DNA of 64,000 nt, taken from contig NZ_CP155618.1 in assembly GCF_031128465.2 (NCBI RefSeq), positions 2,179,501 to 2,243,500 on the forward strand, read 5' to 3'. The notes under the pieces are model-generated. The model was given only the letters and a program-made list of their open reading frames with translations. It did no database searches and was not told where the DNA came from. This stretch comes from Mariniflexile litorale. GTDB lineage: Bacteria > Bacteroidota > Bacteroidia > Flavobacteriales > Flavobacteriaceae. Below, in pieces: positions 56,022 to 64,000 of this stretch (position 1 is its first letter; every line of letters starts with the position of its first letter). Position numbers and translations under genes: made by a program.

Positions 56022-57350
56022 ATGAAAAACATCTCTTTACACATCTTTTGCATCATAACAATGCTTCAGTTTTCTTGCGCTCAAAAAAACGATAATGATT
56101 TTTTTCCAGACGGCACCAAAATACCAGACTGGTTTAGAGATGTAACCAAAGTAGATTATAAAAAATTAGGGAAATCGTATGTAATTACAGATTTTGGTGT
56201 AATTAATGATAGTACAATTTTACAAACCACTGCCATTCAAAAAACTATTGATAAAGCTACTAGCAATGGTGGTGGCGTAATCATAATTCCTAAAGGAACC
56301 TTTTTAAGTGGTGCTTTGTTTTTTAAACCAAATACACATTTATATGTATCTGAAGGAGCCGTTTTAAAAGGATCGGACGCTATTGAAAATTACCCCATAA
56401 TGCCTTCTCGAATGGAAGGGCAAAACCTCGATTATTTTCCCGCTTTAGTAAATGCTTATGGAGTAGATGGCTTTACTATTTCAGGAACAGGAACTATTGA
56501 TGGTAATGGGCTTAAATACTGGGAAGCCTTTTGGCAACGAAGAGCAGAAAATCCAAAGTGTACAAATTTAGAAGTTTCCAGACCCCGTTTAGTTTTTGTT
56601 TGGAATTCTAACAATGTGCAAGTTCAAGATGTGAAACTTAAAAACTCAGGATTTTGGAGTAGCCATTATTACCAATGTAATAATGTTAAAGTACTTGATG
56701 TACATATTACCTCACCCCACAAACCTGTAAAAGCACCAAGTACTGACGCTATCGATATCGATGTTTGTAATAATGTGCTAATTAAAGGGTGCTATATGGC
56801 AGTTAACGATGATGCCATCGCCTTAAAAGGAGGTAAAGGTCCATGGGCAGATGCTGATGATAATAATGGAGGAAATAGCAATATTATTATTGAAGATTGT
56901 AACTTTGGTTTTTGTCATTCGGCACTTACTTGTGGCAGTGAATCTATTCATAATAAAAATATTATTATGAGAAATTGTACCGTACAAGATGCTAAAAGAT
57001 TGTTGTGGCTTAAAATGAGACCAGATACACCTCAAAAATATGAGTATATTACTGTTGAAAACATAAAAGGACATGCAAATAGCATGATATATATAAAACC
57101 TTGGACACAATTCTTCGATTTAAAAGGAAAGGAAGAAGTGCCTTTATCTTATTCAGATCATATTACATTAAAAAACATTGAGTTAGAATGTAATGTGTTT
57201 TTTGACATGAAAATAACGGAACATGACCGTTTATCAAACTTTGCTTTTGAAAATTTAAAAATAAAAGCGAAAAACAGTGATTATGATAAAAGTATTATAG
57301 ATGGTGTTACTTTTTCTAATGTAGAAGTTAATAACAAAATTATCAAATAA
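56022..57350 (+). CDS. Divergent GH28-family glycosidase
   Basis: A 442-residue lipoprotein (CIITMLQFSCAQKND). The beta-helix and GH28 acidic residues are recognisable (STDAIDIDVCNN and AVNDDAIALKGGKGPW). However, the usual GHG is CHS (GFCHSALTCGSE) and the usual RIK motif is replaced by LWLKMRPDT. It may act on an unusual pectic linkage, such as a rhamnogalacturonan or xylogalacturonan unit, rather than plain homogalacturonan. It is the third GH28 in the window and the least canonical, 14 bases after the PL10-like gene. Confidence 0.85.
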   Translation: MKNISLHIFCIITMLQFSCAQKNDNDFFPDGTKIPDWFRDVTKVDYKKLGKSYVITDFGVINDSTILQTTAIQKTIDKATSNGGGVIIIPKGTFLSGALFFKPNTHLYVSEGAVLKGSDAIENYPIMPSRMEGQNLDYFPALVNAYGVDGFTISGTGTIDGNGLKYWEAFWQRRAENPKCTNLEVSRPRLVFVWNSNNVQVQDVKLKNSGFWSSHYYQCNNVKVLDVHITSPHKPVKAPSTDAIDIDVCNNVLIKGCYMAVNDDAIALKGGKGPWADADDNNGGNSNIIIEDCNFGFCHSALTCGSESIHNKNIIMRNCTVQDAKRLLWLKMRPDTPQKYEYITVENIKGHANSMIYIKPWTQFFDLKGKEEVPLSYSDHITLKNIELECNVFFDMKITEHDRLSNFAFENLKIKAKNSDYDKSIIDGVTFSNVEVNNKIIK

Positions 57351-57526
57351 ATTAAGATTAAACCGATATAAGGAGAACATATAAATCCACCTTCTTATAA
57401 AACATACGTGATTGTTTAATATTTTTTTATGAATAAGTTATGTTTCATAATAATAGTTTTAATATAAAATCATATTTTCAAGACGCTTTTTTATTAAAAA
57501 TTGAATGGATTAATTAACTAAAGAGA

Positions 57527-59068
57527 ATGAAAAAACTAAAATCTACAAGCGTTTTAATAATTATATTTCTAATCCCCCTTGTTTTATTAAATTGTAAAAA
57601 CAAAACAAAAGATCAGACAAATACGGAAAAAGAAACTCAAGAAGTCACATATTCAAATCCTATACTAGGTGGTGATTATGCGGATCCTTCTATTGTTCGT
57701 GTTGGTGCAGATTACTATATGACACATTCGTCTTTTAATTATTATCCAGGGCTTTTAATTTGGCATTCAACAGATTTGATTCATTGGGAGCGCATTTCAT
57801 ATGCTATAACCAAAAACATAGGATCTGTTTGGGCTCCAGATATCGTTTACGTTAATGATAAATATTATATTTATTTCCCTGCGGGAGGAACGAATTGGGT
57901 GGTTTATGCCGACTCTCCAAAAGGACCATGGAGTGAACCCGTAGATTTGAAATTGAATGGTTATATAGATCCAGGTCATTTGTTAGACGATAAAGGCAAT
58001 CGTTATTTGTACCTCTCTAAGGGTTACATTGTAAAGTTAACGGCCGATGGACTGGCGATAGCCGAAGCGCCTGTTTCTAATTATGAAGGATGGCAATTCC
58101 CCAAAGAATGGATTACCGAGTGTTTTTGTTTAGAATCACCAAAATCAACTGTAAAAGATGGTTATTACTATATGACAACAGCAGAAGGAGGAACTGCTGG
58201 ACCAGCGACTGCCCACATGGCTGTTTCTGCACGGTCAAAATCGCCTTATGGTCCATTTGAGAATTCACCTTATAACCCAATAGTGCATACAGAGAATAGA
58301 AGTGAACGTTGGTGGAATCAAGGACATGGAACTTTAGTGGATGACGTAAATGGAGATTGGTGGATTGTATATCATGGCTATGAAAAACACTTTCAAACAC
58401 TTGGCAGGCAAACACTCATGCTGCCTATTGAATGGACAGAAGATGGTTGGTTTAAAGTGCCTGATGGAGTCAATGCTGCAGACCAAATTGTTGCTCCTAA
58501 TCTAAAACCGTCAAGTACATCATATGAGCTTAGCGATAATTTTGATAATGAAACATTAAATTTTCAATGGCAATTTTATAAAGATTATAATACCGATAGA
58601 ATTGATTTTAAGGATGGTGCTATGGTTTTTAAAGCAAAAGGCAAATCGTTTGAAGATAGTTTCCCTTTGGCTGTTAATAGTTCAGATAAAAAATATGAGG
58701 TTCAAATAGAGTATACAGTTGATAAGGGTGTTGAAGCGGGACTTTGCTTGTATTATAATGAAGTTGCAAACATGCATATTTCTGTAACGAAAGATAAGTT
58801 TACGGTTTACAATCGTCAAAGAAAAAAAATAAGTGAAGCCAATACTTTTGGAAATCACGGATTTTTACGCATTTTAAATGATGAAAATGAAGTGAGCTTT
58901 TATTACAGTGCTAATGGTAAAGATTGGAAACGATTAGAACGAAGTATAGAAGCTAGTGGATTTAATCATAATTCATTTGGTGAGTTTTTAAATCTTCGTG
59001 CGGGGGTATTTGCATTTGGAGAAGGTAAAGTGGTATTTGATAATTTTATTTATAAAGCTCTTAAATAG
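57527..59068 (+). CDS. GH43-family glycosidase lipoprotein
   Basis: A 513-residue lipoprotein (IFLIPLVLLNCKNK). The five-bladed propeller contains the three GH43 acidic residues in GGDYADPSIVRVGADYYM, GYIDPGHLLDDKGN and ITECFCLESPKST. The C-terminal sandwich starts near SYELSDNFDNETLNFQWQFY and carries LCLYYNEVANMHISV. It is predicted to remove arabinose, xylose or galactose side groups. A 176-base gap before it, without the AATCGATT core, may hold a separate promoter. It is quite different from the other GH43 at 20019. Confidence 0.88.
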   Translation: MKKLKSTSVLIIIFLIPLVLLNCKNKTKDQTNTEKETQEVTYSNPILGGDYADPSIVRVGADYYMTHSSFNYYPGLLIWHSTDLIHWERISYAITKNIGSVWAPDIVYVNDKYYIYFPAGGTNWVVYADSPKGPWSEPVDLKLNGYIDPGHLLDDKGNRYLYLSKGYIVKLTADGLAIAEAPVSNYEGWQFPKEWITECFCLESPKSTVKDGYYYMTTAEGGTAGPATAHMAVSARSKSPYGPFENSPYNPIVHTENRSERWWNQGHGTLVDDVNGDWWIVYHGYEKHFQTLGRQTLMLPIEWTEDGWFKVPDGVNAADQIVAPNLKPSSTSYELSDNFDNETLNFQWQFYKDYNTDRIDFKDGAMVFKAKGKSFEDSFPLAVNSSDKKYEVQIEYTVDKGVEAGLCLYYNEVANMHISVTKDKFTVYNRQRKKISEANTFGNHGFLRILNDENEVSFYYSANGKDWKRLERSIEASGFNHNSFGEFLNLRAGVFAFGEGKVVFDNFIYKALK

Positions 59069-59095
59069 TATAACAAACCAATTAAAATAAGTAAG

Positions 59096-60454
59096 ATGAA
59101 AAAAAACATTACAATTTTAATGATACTATTTTTGAGTTCTCTGACTTTTAGTCAAGGAAAAGATTCCATTTCGCATTACGCATCCATTATTAAATCGAAT
59201 GTTTATAAAGATTATAAAAAGATGTACCGCCCGAGTAGTGGCGCTTTAGTATATCCGTTTTTAACGCCAGGAAGTAATCAATACGATAATGTATTATGGG
59301 ACTGGGATTCTTGGTTAAGCAATATTGCACTTCGTCAAATTTTAACGGATGTAGGTTCTGATAAGGATAAAAAAGAAGCTGTTAAATACGAACAAGGTTG
59401 TGTGCTTAATTTTCTGCATTATGGTGAGTGGGATGGTTACTTGCCAATTGTAATATGGGAAGATTCGAAACCCCGAGACATCATGCCCGAAAATATTTAT
59501 GATGTAAACATGCATAAACCAGTTTTGGCACAACATGCAGCATTTTTAACACAAACGAATGGAGGCGATGCAAATTGGCTTCGCGAGAAATTTTATCATC
59601 TACAGGCATTTGTAAACAATTATAAATCACATCATCGTAACAAAACAACAGGTTTGTATTATTGGCAAAATGATGTAGCAATTGGAGTTGATAATGACCC
59701 TGCTACATTTTTTAGACCAGCAAAAAGTTCAGGTTCTATATACTTAAATTGTTTAATGTATAAGGAATTAAATGCGATGGTTTACTTAGCAAATCAATTA
59801 AATCAATCTGAAATAGGAAAAGAATTTGCTGAGGATGCTAAAAACTTAAAAGCAGCCATTCAAAAACATTGTTGGGATGAACGCGATGGGTTTTTCTATA
59901 GTGTCGATTTAAATTTAACACCTGCTAAAAACAGACTTGATAATACATTAGGAAAAGATTTTATGATTCACAGCGGTTATCCGCGTGATTATGATTGTTT
60001 AATTCAACGTATCGAAGTATGGTCTGGGTTTTTAGCATTATGGTCTGGAATTGCAACGCCTGAACAAGCTGAACGTATTGTAAAAGAGCATTATTCTAAT
60101 CCTAAAACGTTTAATTCTCAATCAGGGGTTAGAACACTTTCTAAAATGGAAAAAATGTATAGTATGCGTGCAAGTGCAAACCCATCAAACTGGAGAGGCC
60201 CTATTTGGGGGATTTCAAATTACATGGTTTTTAAAGGTTTAAAGGATTATGGGTTTACTGCAGAAGCTAAAGAGTTGGCATCTAGAACTATTTGGCTTTT
60301 TGGAAAAGATTTTGAAAAAAATGGCGCTTTACACGAATATTACGAACCAGAAACTGGCGAACCTCTTTTAAATAAAGGCTTTCAAAATTGGAATTATTTA
60401 GTTTTGAATATGATAGCTTGGATGGAAGGGAAACCAGTGATTGAAGAATTTTAA
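59096..60454 (+). CDS. MGH1/GH63-like (alpha/alpha)6 glycoside hydrolase
   Basis: A 452-residue exported protein (signal peptide to about LTFSQGK) with the six-hairpin fold. Motifs include DNVLWDWDSWLSNIALRQIL, DAKNLKAAIQKHCWDERDGF, IQRIEVWSGFLALWSGIATP, NPSNWRGPIWGISNYMVFKG and HEYYEPETGEPLLNKGFQNW. These resemble mannosylglycerate hydrolase-like, GH63 and GH37 enzymes. The Glu in HEYYEPETGE and the Asp in LWDWDSW are candidates for catalysis. The substrate is unknown; here an alpha-linked pectin side-chain sugar is possible. Confidence 0.75.
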   Translation: MKKNITILMILFLSSLTFSQGKDSISHYASIIKSNVYKDYKKMYRPSSGALVYPFLTPGSNQYDNVLWDWDSWLSNIALRQILTDVGSDKDKKEAVKYEQGCVLNFLHYGEWDGYLPIVIWEDSKPRDIMPENIYDVNMHKPVLAQHAAFLTQTNGGDANWLREKFYHLQAFVNNYKSHHRNKTTGLYYWQNDVAIGVDNDPATFFRPAKSSGSIYLNCLMYKELNAMVYLANQLNQSEIGKEFAEDAKNLKAAIQKHCWDERDGFFYSVDLNLTPAKNRLDNTLGKDFMIHSGYPRDYDCLIQRIEVWSGFLALWSGIATPEQAERIVKEHYSNPKTFNSQSGVRTLSKMEKMYSMRASANPSNWRGPIWGISNYMVFKGLKDYGFTAEAKELASRTIWLFGKDFEKNGALHEYYEPETGEPLLNKGFQNWNYLVLNMIAWMEGKPVIEEF

Positions 60455-60539
60455 TAAAAATCGTAAGCACATTATAAAGCTCGATTTTTAAAATAACAGA
60501 AAGCAAATTTTATTTTCAAGGAAAATCAGAATTTAAAAA

Positions 60540-60561
60540 ATTCCAGATTCATTCCAGATTC
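60540..60561 (+). repeat. Tandem 11-base repeat upstream of the bicupin gene
   Basis: ATTCCAGATTC occurs twice in direct tandem, followed by a partial third copy (ATTCCC) at 60562-60567. It lies in the 152-base gap between the MGH1-like and cupin genes. It could be a binding site for a regulator or slippage debris. Confidence 0.5.
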
Positions 60562-60606
60562 ATTCCCATTTGTTTTCAGATTCACTTTATTTATTTGTAT
60601 TAAATC

Positions 60607-61404
60607 ATGAAATCACTAATGAAACCAATTATTGTATCCTTTCTATTTATTCTTTTTGCTGAAAACATATTGGCACAAAGTAATGTTCATTTAAAACCTG
60701 TTAAAGACGGAGTTTATAGATGGGATTCGCTCCCTGTAAATAAAGGAGAGGACAAAGAATCAAGAAATATCTTTGAAGGAGTATCTCCACATTTTGAATA
60801 TTTCGAAATGCATGCGACTACTCAGTTACCGGGAGCTAAACCCAACAAGCCAAATGCAAATGATGATATAGAAGAATGCATCATTGTTAAAGAAGGGCTT
60901 ATGAAAGTAACCAATGAAGGGAAAAGTGAAATTGTTGGACCAGGAAGTGTTGTTTTATTTATGCCGAAGGAAATACATTCAATTGAAAATGTAGGCAACA
61001 CAAACTTGACGTATTACATTATGAGCTATAAGTCTAAAAAACAGATGAATATTGAACGCGGACAAACCAGTGGTGGTTCTGTAGTGTATAACGCTGATAA
61101 TTTAGAATTTAAACCAAGTACAAAAGGTGGAGGTATTGCTTATTTTGATAGATCTACAGCTATGTGTGAACGTTTTGAAATGCACATTACCCAATTAGAT
61201 AAAAAAGGACCAAGCCATAACCCACATACTCATATTGAAACCGAAATAATTTTACTTATTTCTGGTAATGCTGAAATGTCCATTGATGGTAAAGTTTATA
61301 AAGGAACCGCAGGCGATTTGTTTTTTGCAAACTCACAGTTATTACATGGGATAAGCAATGCTGATGATTCCCCCTGTAAATATTTTGCATTTAAATGGAA
61401 TTAA
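60607..61404 (+). CDS. Exported bicupin protein
   Basis: A 265-residue exported protein (signal peptide to about NILAQS) with two cupin domains. The C-terminal cupin (about 150-265) keeps a full metal-site pattern: HNPHTHIETEIILLISG and a later LLHGIS. The N-terminal cupin (about 60-135) has lost the paired His (NKPNANDDIEECIIVKEG) and keeps only a distal EIHSIENVG. KdgF-type cupins open the ring of unsaturated uronic acids in pectin and alginate use. That is a possible role, but this protein is exported and larger than cytoplasmic KdgF. It lies 13 bases before the CE8 gene. Confidence 0.8.
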   Translation: MKSLMKPIIVSFLFILFAENILAQSNVHLKPVKDGVYRWDSLPVNKGEDKESRNIFEGVSPHFEYFEMHATTQLPGAKPNKPNANDDIEECIIVKEGLMKVTNEGKSEIVGPGSVVLFMPKEIHSIENVGNTNLTYYIMSYKSKKQMNIERGQTSGGSVVYNADNLEFKPSTKGGGIAYFDRSTAMCERFEMHITQLDKKGPSHNPHTHIETEIILLISGNAEMSIDGKVYKGTAGDLFFANSQLLHGISNADDSPCKYFAFKWN

Positions 61405-61417
61405 AATTTGAACGATA

Positions 61418-62410
61418 ATGAAACTTAGAAAGCTTTTTTTTATAGTCACACTTATTTCTGTTGGTATTAATTTATATGCTCAAAAACCCAAAGACGAGTA
61501 TAACATGGTTGTTGCTAAAGACGGGAGTGGCGATTTTACAACCATTCAAGAAGCCATGTATGCTGCTAAATCTTTTCCTTATCAACGGGTAATTGTCAAT
61601 ATAAAAAATGGCGTTTATAATGAAAAAGTACATGTATATTCATGGAACACGAAAGTTTCATTAATTGGAGAAAGCAAAGAAAATACCATTATCACTTTCG
61701 ATGATTATTTTGATAGAATAAATTTAGGAAGAAATAGTACGTTTCACACATCAACCGTTTTGGTTGAAGGAGACGATTTTATAGCAAAAAACCTGACCAT
61801 AAAAAACACGGCAGGTGCTGTTGGGCAAGCGGTAGCACTATCAGTTAACGCTAATAGATGTTATTTTGAAAACTGTTCTTTTTTAGGAAATCAAGACACC
61901 ATTTACACTGCTGGTGAAGGGTTCAAACAATACTTCAAAAATTGTTATATAGAAGGTACTACAGACTTTATTTTTGGTGAAGCCACCGTACTTTTTGAGT
62001 CGTGTACTATTCACAATAAATCAAACTCATATATTACAGCCGCCTCCACTCCTAAAAATCAAAAGTTTGGTTATGTGTTTAAAAACTGTAAGTTAACTGC
62101 TGAAGAAAACGTAACCGAGGTGTATTTAGGTAGACCATGGCGACTCTATGCAAAAACGGTATTCATTAATTGTGAAATGGGTAAACATATAAAACCAGAA
62201 GGGTGGCATAATTGGTCTAAAAAAGAAGCTGAAGTATCAACGTTTTATGCTGAATATCATAGCACAGGTAAAGGTTCTCAATCAGAAAAAAGAGAGAAGT
62301 GGTCGCACCAATTAAAAAAATCTCAAGCTAAAAAATATACCATAGAAAATATAATGGATTACAAATTAGAAAATTCAAAATTACCTTGGTATTCGAATTC
62401 TTCGCATTAG
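61418..62410 (+). CDS. CE8 pectin methylesterase, single domain
   Basis: A 330-residue exported enzyme (signal peptide to about NLYAQK). It contains the full CE8 signature: VVAKDGSGDFTTIQEAMYAA, GAVGQAVALSVNANRC (Gln), LGNQDTIYTAGEGFKQY (Gln, Asp), EGTTDFIFGEAT (Asp) and LGRPWRLYAKTVF (Arg, Trp). It is the simplest of three CE8 proteins in the window and probably the housekeeping periplasmic methylesterase. The barrel gene starts four bases after its stop. Confidence 0.93.
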   Translation: MKLRKLFFIVTLISVGINLYAQKPKDEYNMVVAKDGSGDFTTIQEAMYAAKSFPYQRVIVNIKNGVYNEKVHVYSWNTKVSLIGESKENTIITFDDYFDRINLGRNSTFHTSTVLVEGDDFIAKNLTIKNTAGAVGQAVALSVNANRCYFENCSFLGNQDTIYTAGEGFKQYFKNCYIEGTTDFIFGEATVLFESCTIHNKSNSYITAASTPKNQKFGYVFKNCKLTAEENVTEVYLGRPWRLYAKTVFINCEMGKHIKPEGWHNWSKKEAEVSTFYAEYHSTGKGSQSEKREKWSHQLKKSQAKKYTIENIMDYKLENSKLPWYSNSSH

Positions 62411-62414
62411 AATT

Positions 62415-63656
62415 ATGAATAAACTGCTTTTTATTATACTTTTTGTTTTTCAACTAAACAATCTATGTGCTCAAGAAAATAAAAAATTAAAAGTTTTCAT
62501 AGATGGTGAAATTCCAGATTTGGGTTATACTAAAAGAGCGTTGACATTCGTAGATTTTGTTACCGATCAAAATGTCTGTGATGTATATGTGCTAACCAGT
62601 ACTAGATCAACTGGGAGTAATGGTGATTTATATTATTTTGTATTTACGAACAAAGCAATGCCATCCAACGATAAATTTGAATTAAATTGTCTTACATATT
62701 CAAATGATACACCCGATGACATTCGCTCTAAATTTACTGAAACATTAAAATTAGGCCTTGTACCATTCCTAAATAGATTTAATACGAGCTATTCTATTGT
62801 TGTAAATGAATTAGAACAAGATGAGAATAGTTTTAAAGAATTTAATAAAACTGATGATCCTTGGAATTATTGGGTGTTTAATGTAAGTTTTGGAGGTGAT
62901 TTTAATATTGAAGAACAGAAAAAAGAATACGGATATGAATATGAATTTAAAGCAGATAGAGTAACTGAAATTTGGAGAATACGGAATGATTATAGTTTTA
63001 AAAAAGAGGAGGAAATTATAACTAAAATTAAAGATTCCGTATCTACGGATATTCATGTGCTCAATGAAGAGCGTCAAATGAGGTCGAGAATTGCTTATAG
63101 TATATCTAATAAATTGTCTGTAGGGTTGTTTCTTGTAAATTCACAGGACACATACAAAAATATTAGGTATAATTCTAATATTTCCCCAGCTCTAGAATAT
63201 AATATATTTCCATGGTCGGAAGCATCTAGAAGAGCCTTTACTATTTCCTATGCTTTTGGTTCTTCATGGCTTGGTTACTATGAACCAACAATATTTTCCA
63301 AAATATCGGAACATCGTTGGAGAGAAAAATTGGAAACAAAGTTAGAGCTTATTGAAAAATGGGGAGTGATCACAACAAAATTACAAGGAACTCATTATTT
63401 TCCAAAGTATAAGGATTATTCCATTGATTTAGAGGTAAACTTATCATTTAGACTGGCTAGAGGTCTGTTTTTCGAATTTGGAATGGAAGCAAACAAAATT
63501 AATGACCAATTTTATTTACCCTTAAGCGAGCTAAGCGATGAAGAACTGTTGTTAAATGTTCGAAAATTGCCTACCTCATATGAAGTTTCTGGTTCTTTTG
63601 GAATTAGATATCAATTTGGTTCTATTTTCAATAGTATTGTAAACGAAAGATTTTAA
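62415..63656 (+). CDS. Unrecognised exported protein, probable outer-membrane beta-barrel
   Basis: A 413-residue protein with a signal peptide ending LCAQE. I recognise no family. The first ~150 residues look like a soluble domain (VFIDGEIPDLGYTKRALTFV; FTNKAMPSNDKFELNC). The rest alternates hydrophobic and polar residues with many aromatics, as in outer-membrane barrels: SIDLEVNLSFRLARGLFFEF, SYEVSGSFGIRYQFGS. It ends SIVNERF, with a terminal Phe as expected for outer-membrane proteins. It sits tightly between CE8 and CE12 genes. A role as a pore or assembly partner for surface enzymes is possible but unsupported. Confidence 0.65.
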   Translation: MNKLLFIILFVFQLNNLCAQENKKLKVFIDGEIPDLGYTKRALTFVDFVTDQNVCDVYVLTSTRSTGSNGDLYYFVFTNKAMPSNDKFELNCLTYSNDTPDDIRSKFTETLKLGLVPFLNRFNTSYSIVVNELEQDENSFKEFNKTDDPWNYWVFNVSFGGDFNIEEQKKEYGYEYEFKADRVTEIWRIRNDYSFKKEEEIITKIKDSVSTDIHVLNEERQMRSRIAYSISNKLSVGLFLVNSQDTYKNIRYNSNISPALEYNIFPWSEASRRAFTISYAFGSSWLGYYEPTIFSKISEHRWREKLETKLELIEKWGVITTKLQGTHYFPKYKDYSIDLEVNLSFRLARGLFFEFGMEANKINDQFYLPLSELSDEELLLNVRKLPTSYEVSGSFGIRYQFGSIFNSIVNERF

Positions 63657-63705
63657 TAAATGTTTAAATTTATCAATCATAATACAATTAATAATAATAT
63701 TTAAA

Positions 63706-64000
63706 ATGAAATTTAAACTATTAATTCTACTATTTATAGCCACTAGTTGTATGGCACAACAAACAACAATTTATATGATTGGCGATTCTACCATGTCAAA
63801 TAAAAAGGATCCAGAAACAAATCCAGAACACGGTTGGGGTCAAGTGTTACCACAATATTTTAAAGAAAATACTGTAATAGATAATCGCGCTGTAAATGGA
63901 AGAAGTAGCAGAAGTTTTATTGGTGAAGGGCGTTGGGATTCGATACTTAAGACCATAAAAAAAGGTGATTTTGTTTTTATTCAATTTGGACACAATGATC
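63706..64000 (+). CDS. CE12 rhamnogalacturonan acetylesterase, N-terminal part
   Basis: The gene runs off the window end. The 98 visible residues start MKFKLLILLFIATSCMAQQ, a signal peptide. They continue with TIYMIGDSTMSNK (GDS block with the nucleophile Ser), GWGQVLPQYF, NRAVNGRSSRSFIGEGRWDS (block III Asn region) and FIQFGHND. This is the SGNH-hydrolase pattern of CE12 rhamnogalacturonan or pectin acetylesterases. It extends the operon after the barrel gene and supports rhamnogalacturonan I as one substrate. Confidence 0.92.
   Translation, partial: MKFKLLILLFIATSCMAQQTTIYMIGDSTMSNKKDPETNPEHGWGQVLPQYFKENTVIDNRAVNGRSSRSFIGEGRWDSILKTIKKGDFVFIQFGHND

Noticed and set aside
1-64000. CRISPR arrays, tRNA or rRNA genes, insertion sequences, phage genes
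   Set aside because: I saw no regularly spaced repeats, no tRNA- or rRNA-like sequence and no transposase or integrase frame in the window.

Overview
This window looks like chromosomal DNA from a member of the Flavobacteriaceae (Bacteroidota), probably a pectin degrader. The DNA is AT-rich by eye and start codons lack Shine-Dalgarno sequences. There are two SusC/SusD pairs, many SPII lipoproteins, a type IX secretion tail on one enzyme, and an ECF sigma/FecR pair. Almost every gene outside 40-53 kb belongs to breakdown of pectin (homogalacturonan and probably rhamnogalacturonan I).

Layout. (1) 1-14.4 kb, mostly + strand: the end of a probable (alpha/alpha)6-barrel glycosidase, a PL10 pectate lyase with two Ig-like domains, a 1341-residue multidomain CE8 protein with a T9SS tail, a LacI-type regulator (- strand) beside the remnant of a second one, a SusC/SusD pair, and a lipoprotein with a CxxCH motif and FG-GAP-like repeats. 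(2) 14.5-26.7 kb, - strand operon read from 26.66 kb down: GH28, DUF4861, two near-duplicate GH105, GH43, GH28, an alpha/beta-hydrolase esterase and a TonB-dependent receptor without SusD. (3) 26.8-39.8 kb: an ECF sigma gene (+) divergent from fecR (-), then an STN-type SusC, SusD, a DUF4957/DUF5123-like surface glycan-binding lipoprotein, a PL1 lyase and a PL1-CE8 fusion. (4) 40.2-53.4 kb, + strand: a tightly packed cytoplasmic cluster with a DapA-family aldolase, a sodium:solute symporter, an iron-dependent alcohol dehydrogenase, a PdxA2-like dehydrogenase, a DUF1537 acid-sugar kinase, two solute-binding-protein-like proteins without signal peptides, two CaiB/BaiF CoA-transferases, a Gfo/Idh oxidoreductase, a MaoC-type hydratase and a RhaT-type symporter. 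(5) 53.7-64 kb, + strand: LamG-like protein, PL10-like lyase, divergent GH28, GH43, MGH1/GH63-like glycosidase, bicupin, CE8, an unrecognised probable outer-membrane barrel, and the start of a CE12 rhamnogalacturonan acetylesterase.

How it fits together. Surface and periplasmic lyases (PL1, PL10), esterases (CE8, CE12, alpha/beta hydrolase) and glycosidases (GH28, GH43, GH105) would cut de-esterified and acetylated pectin into oligomers taken up by the two SusCD systems. GH105 would remove the unsaturated uronic acid. Two regulatory circuits are visible: a LacI regulator with a likely palindromic operator (core AATCGATT) found upstream of four transcription units, and an ECF sigma/FecR/STN-SusC signalling loop for the second SusCD operon.

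The most unusual part is region 4. It does not encode the standard galacturonate (Uxa/Kdg) pathway. It pairs acid-sugar enzymes (DUF1537 kinase, PdxA2, DapA-family aldolase) with CoA-transferases, a hydratase and apparently cytosolic solute-binding-like proteins with no ABC transporter. I know of no described pathway with this gene set, so it is my main candidate for a new system.
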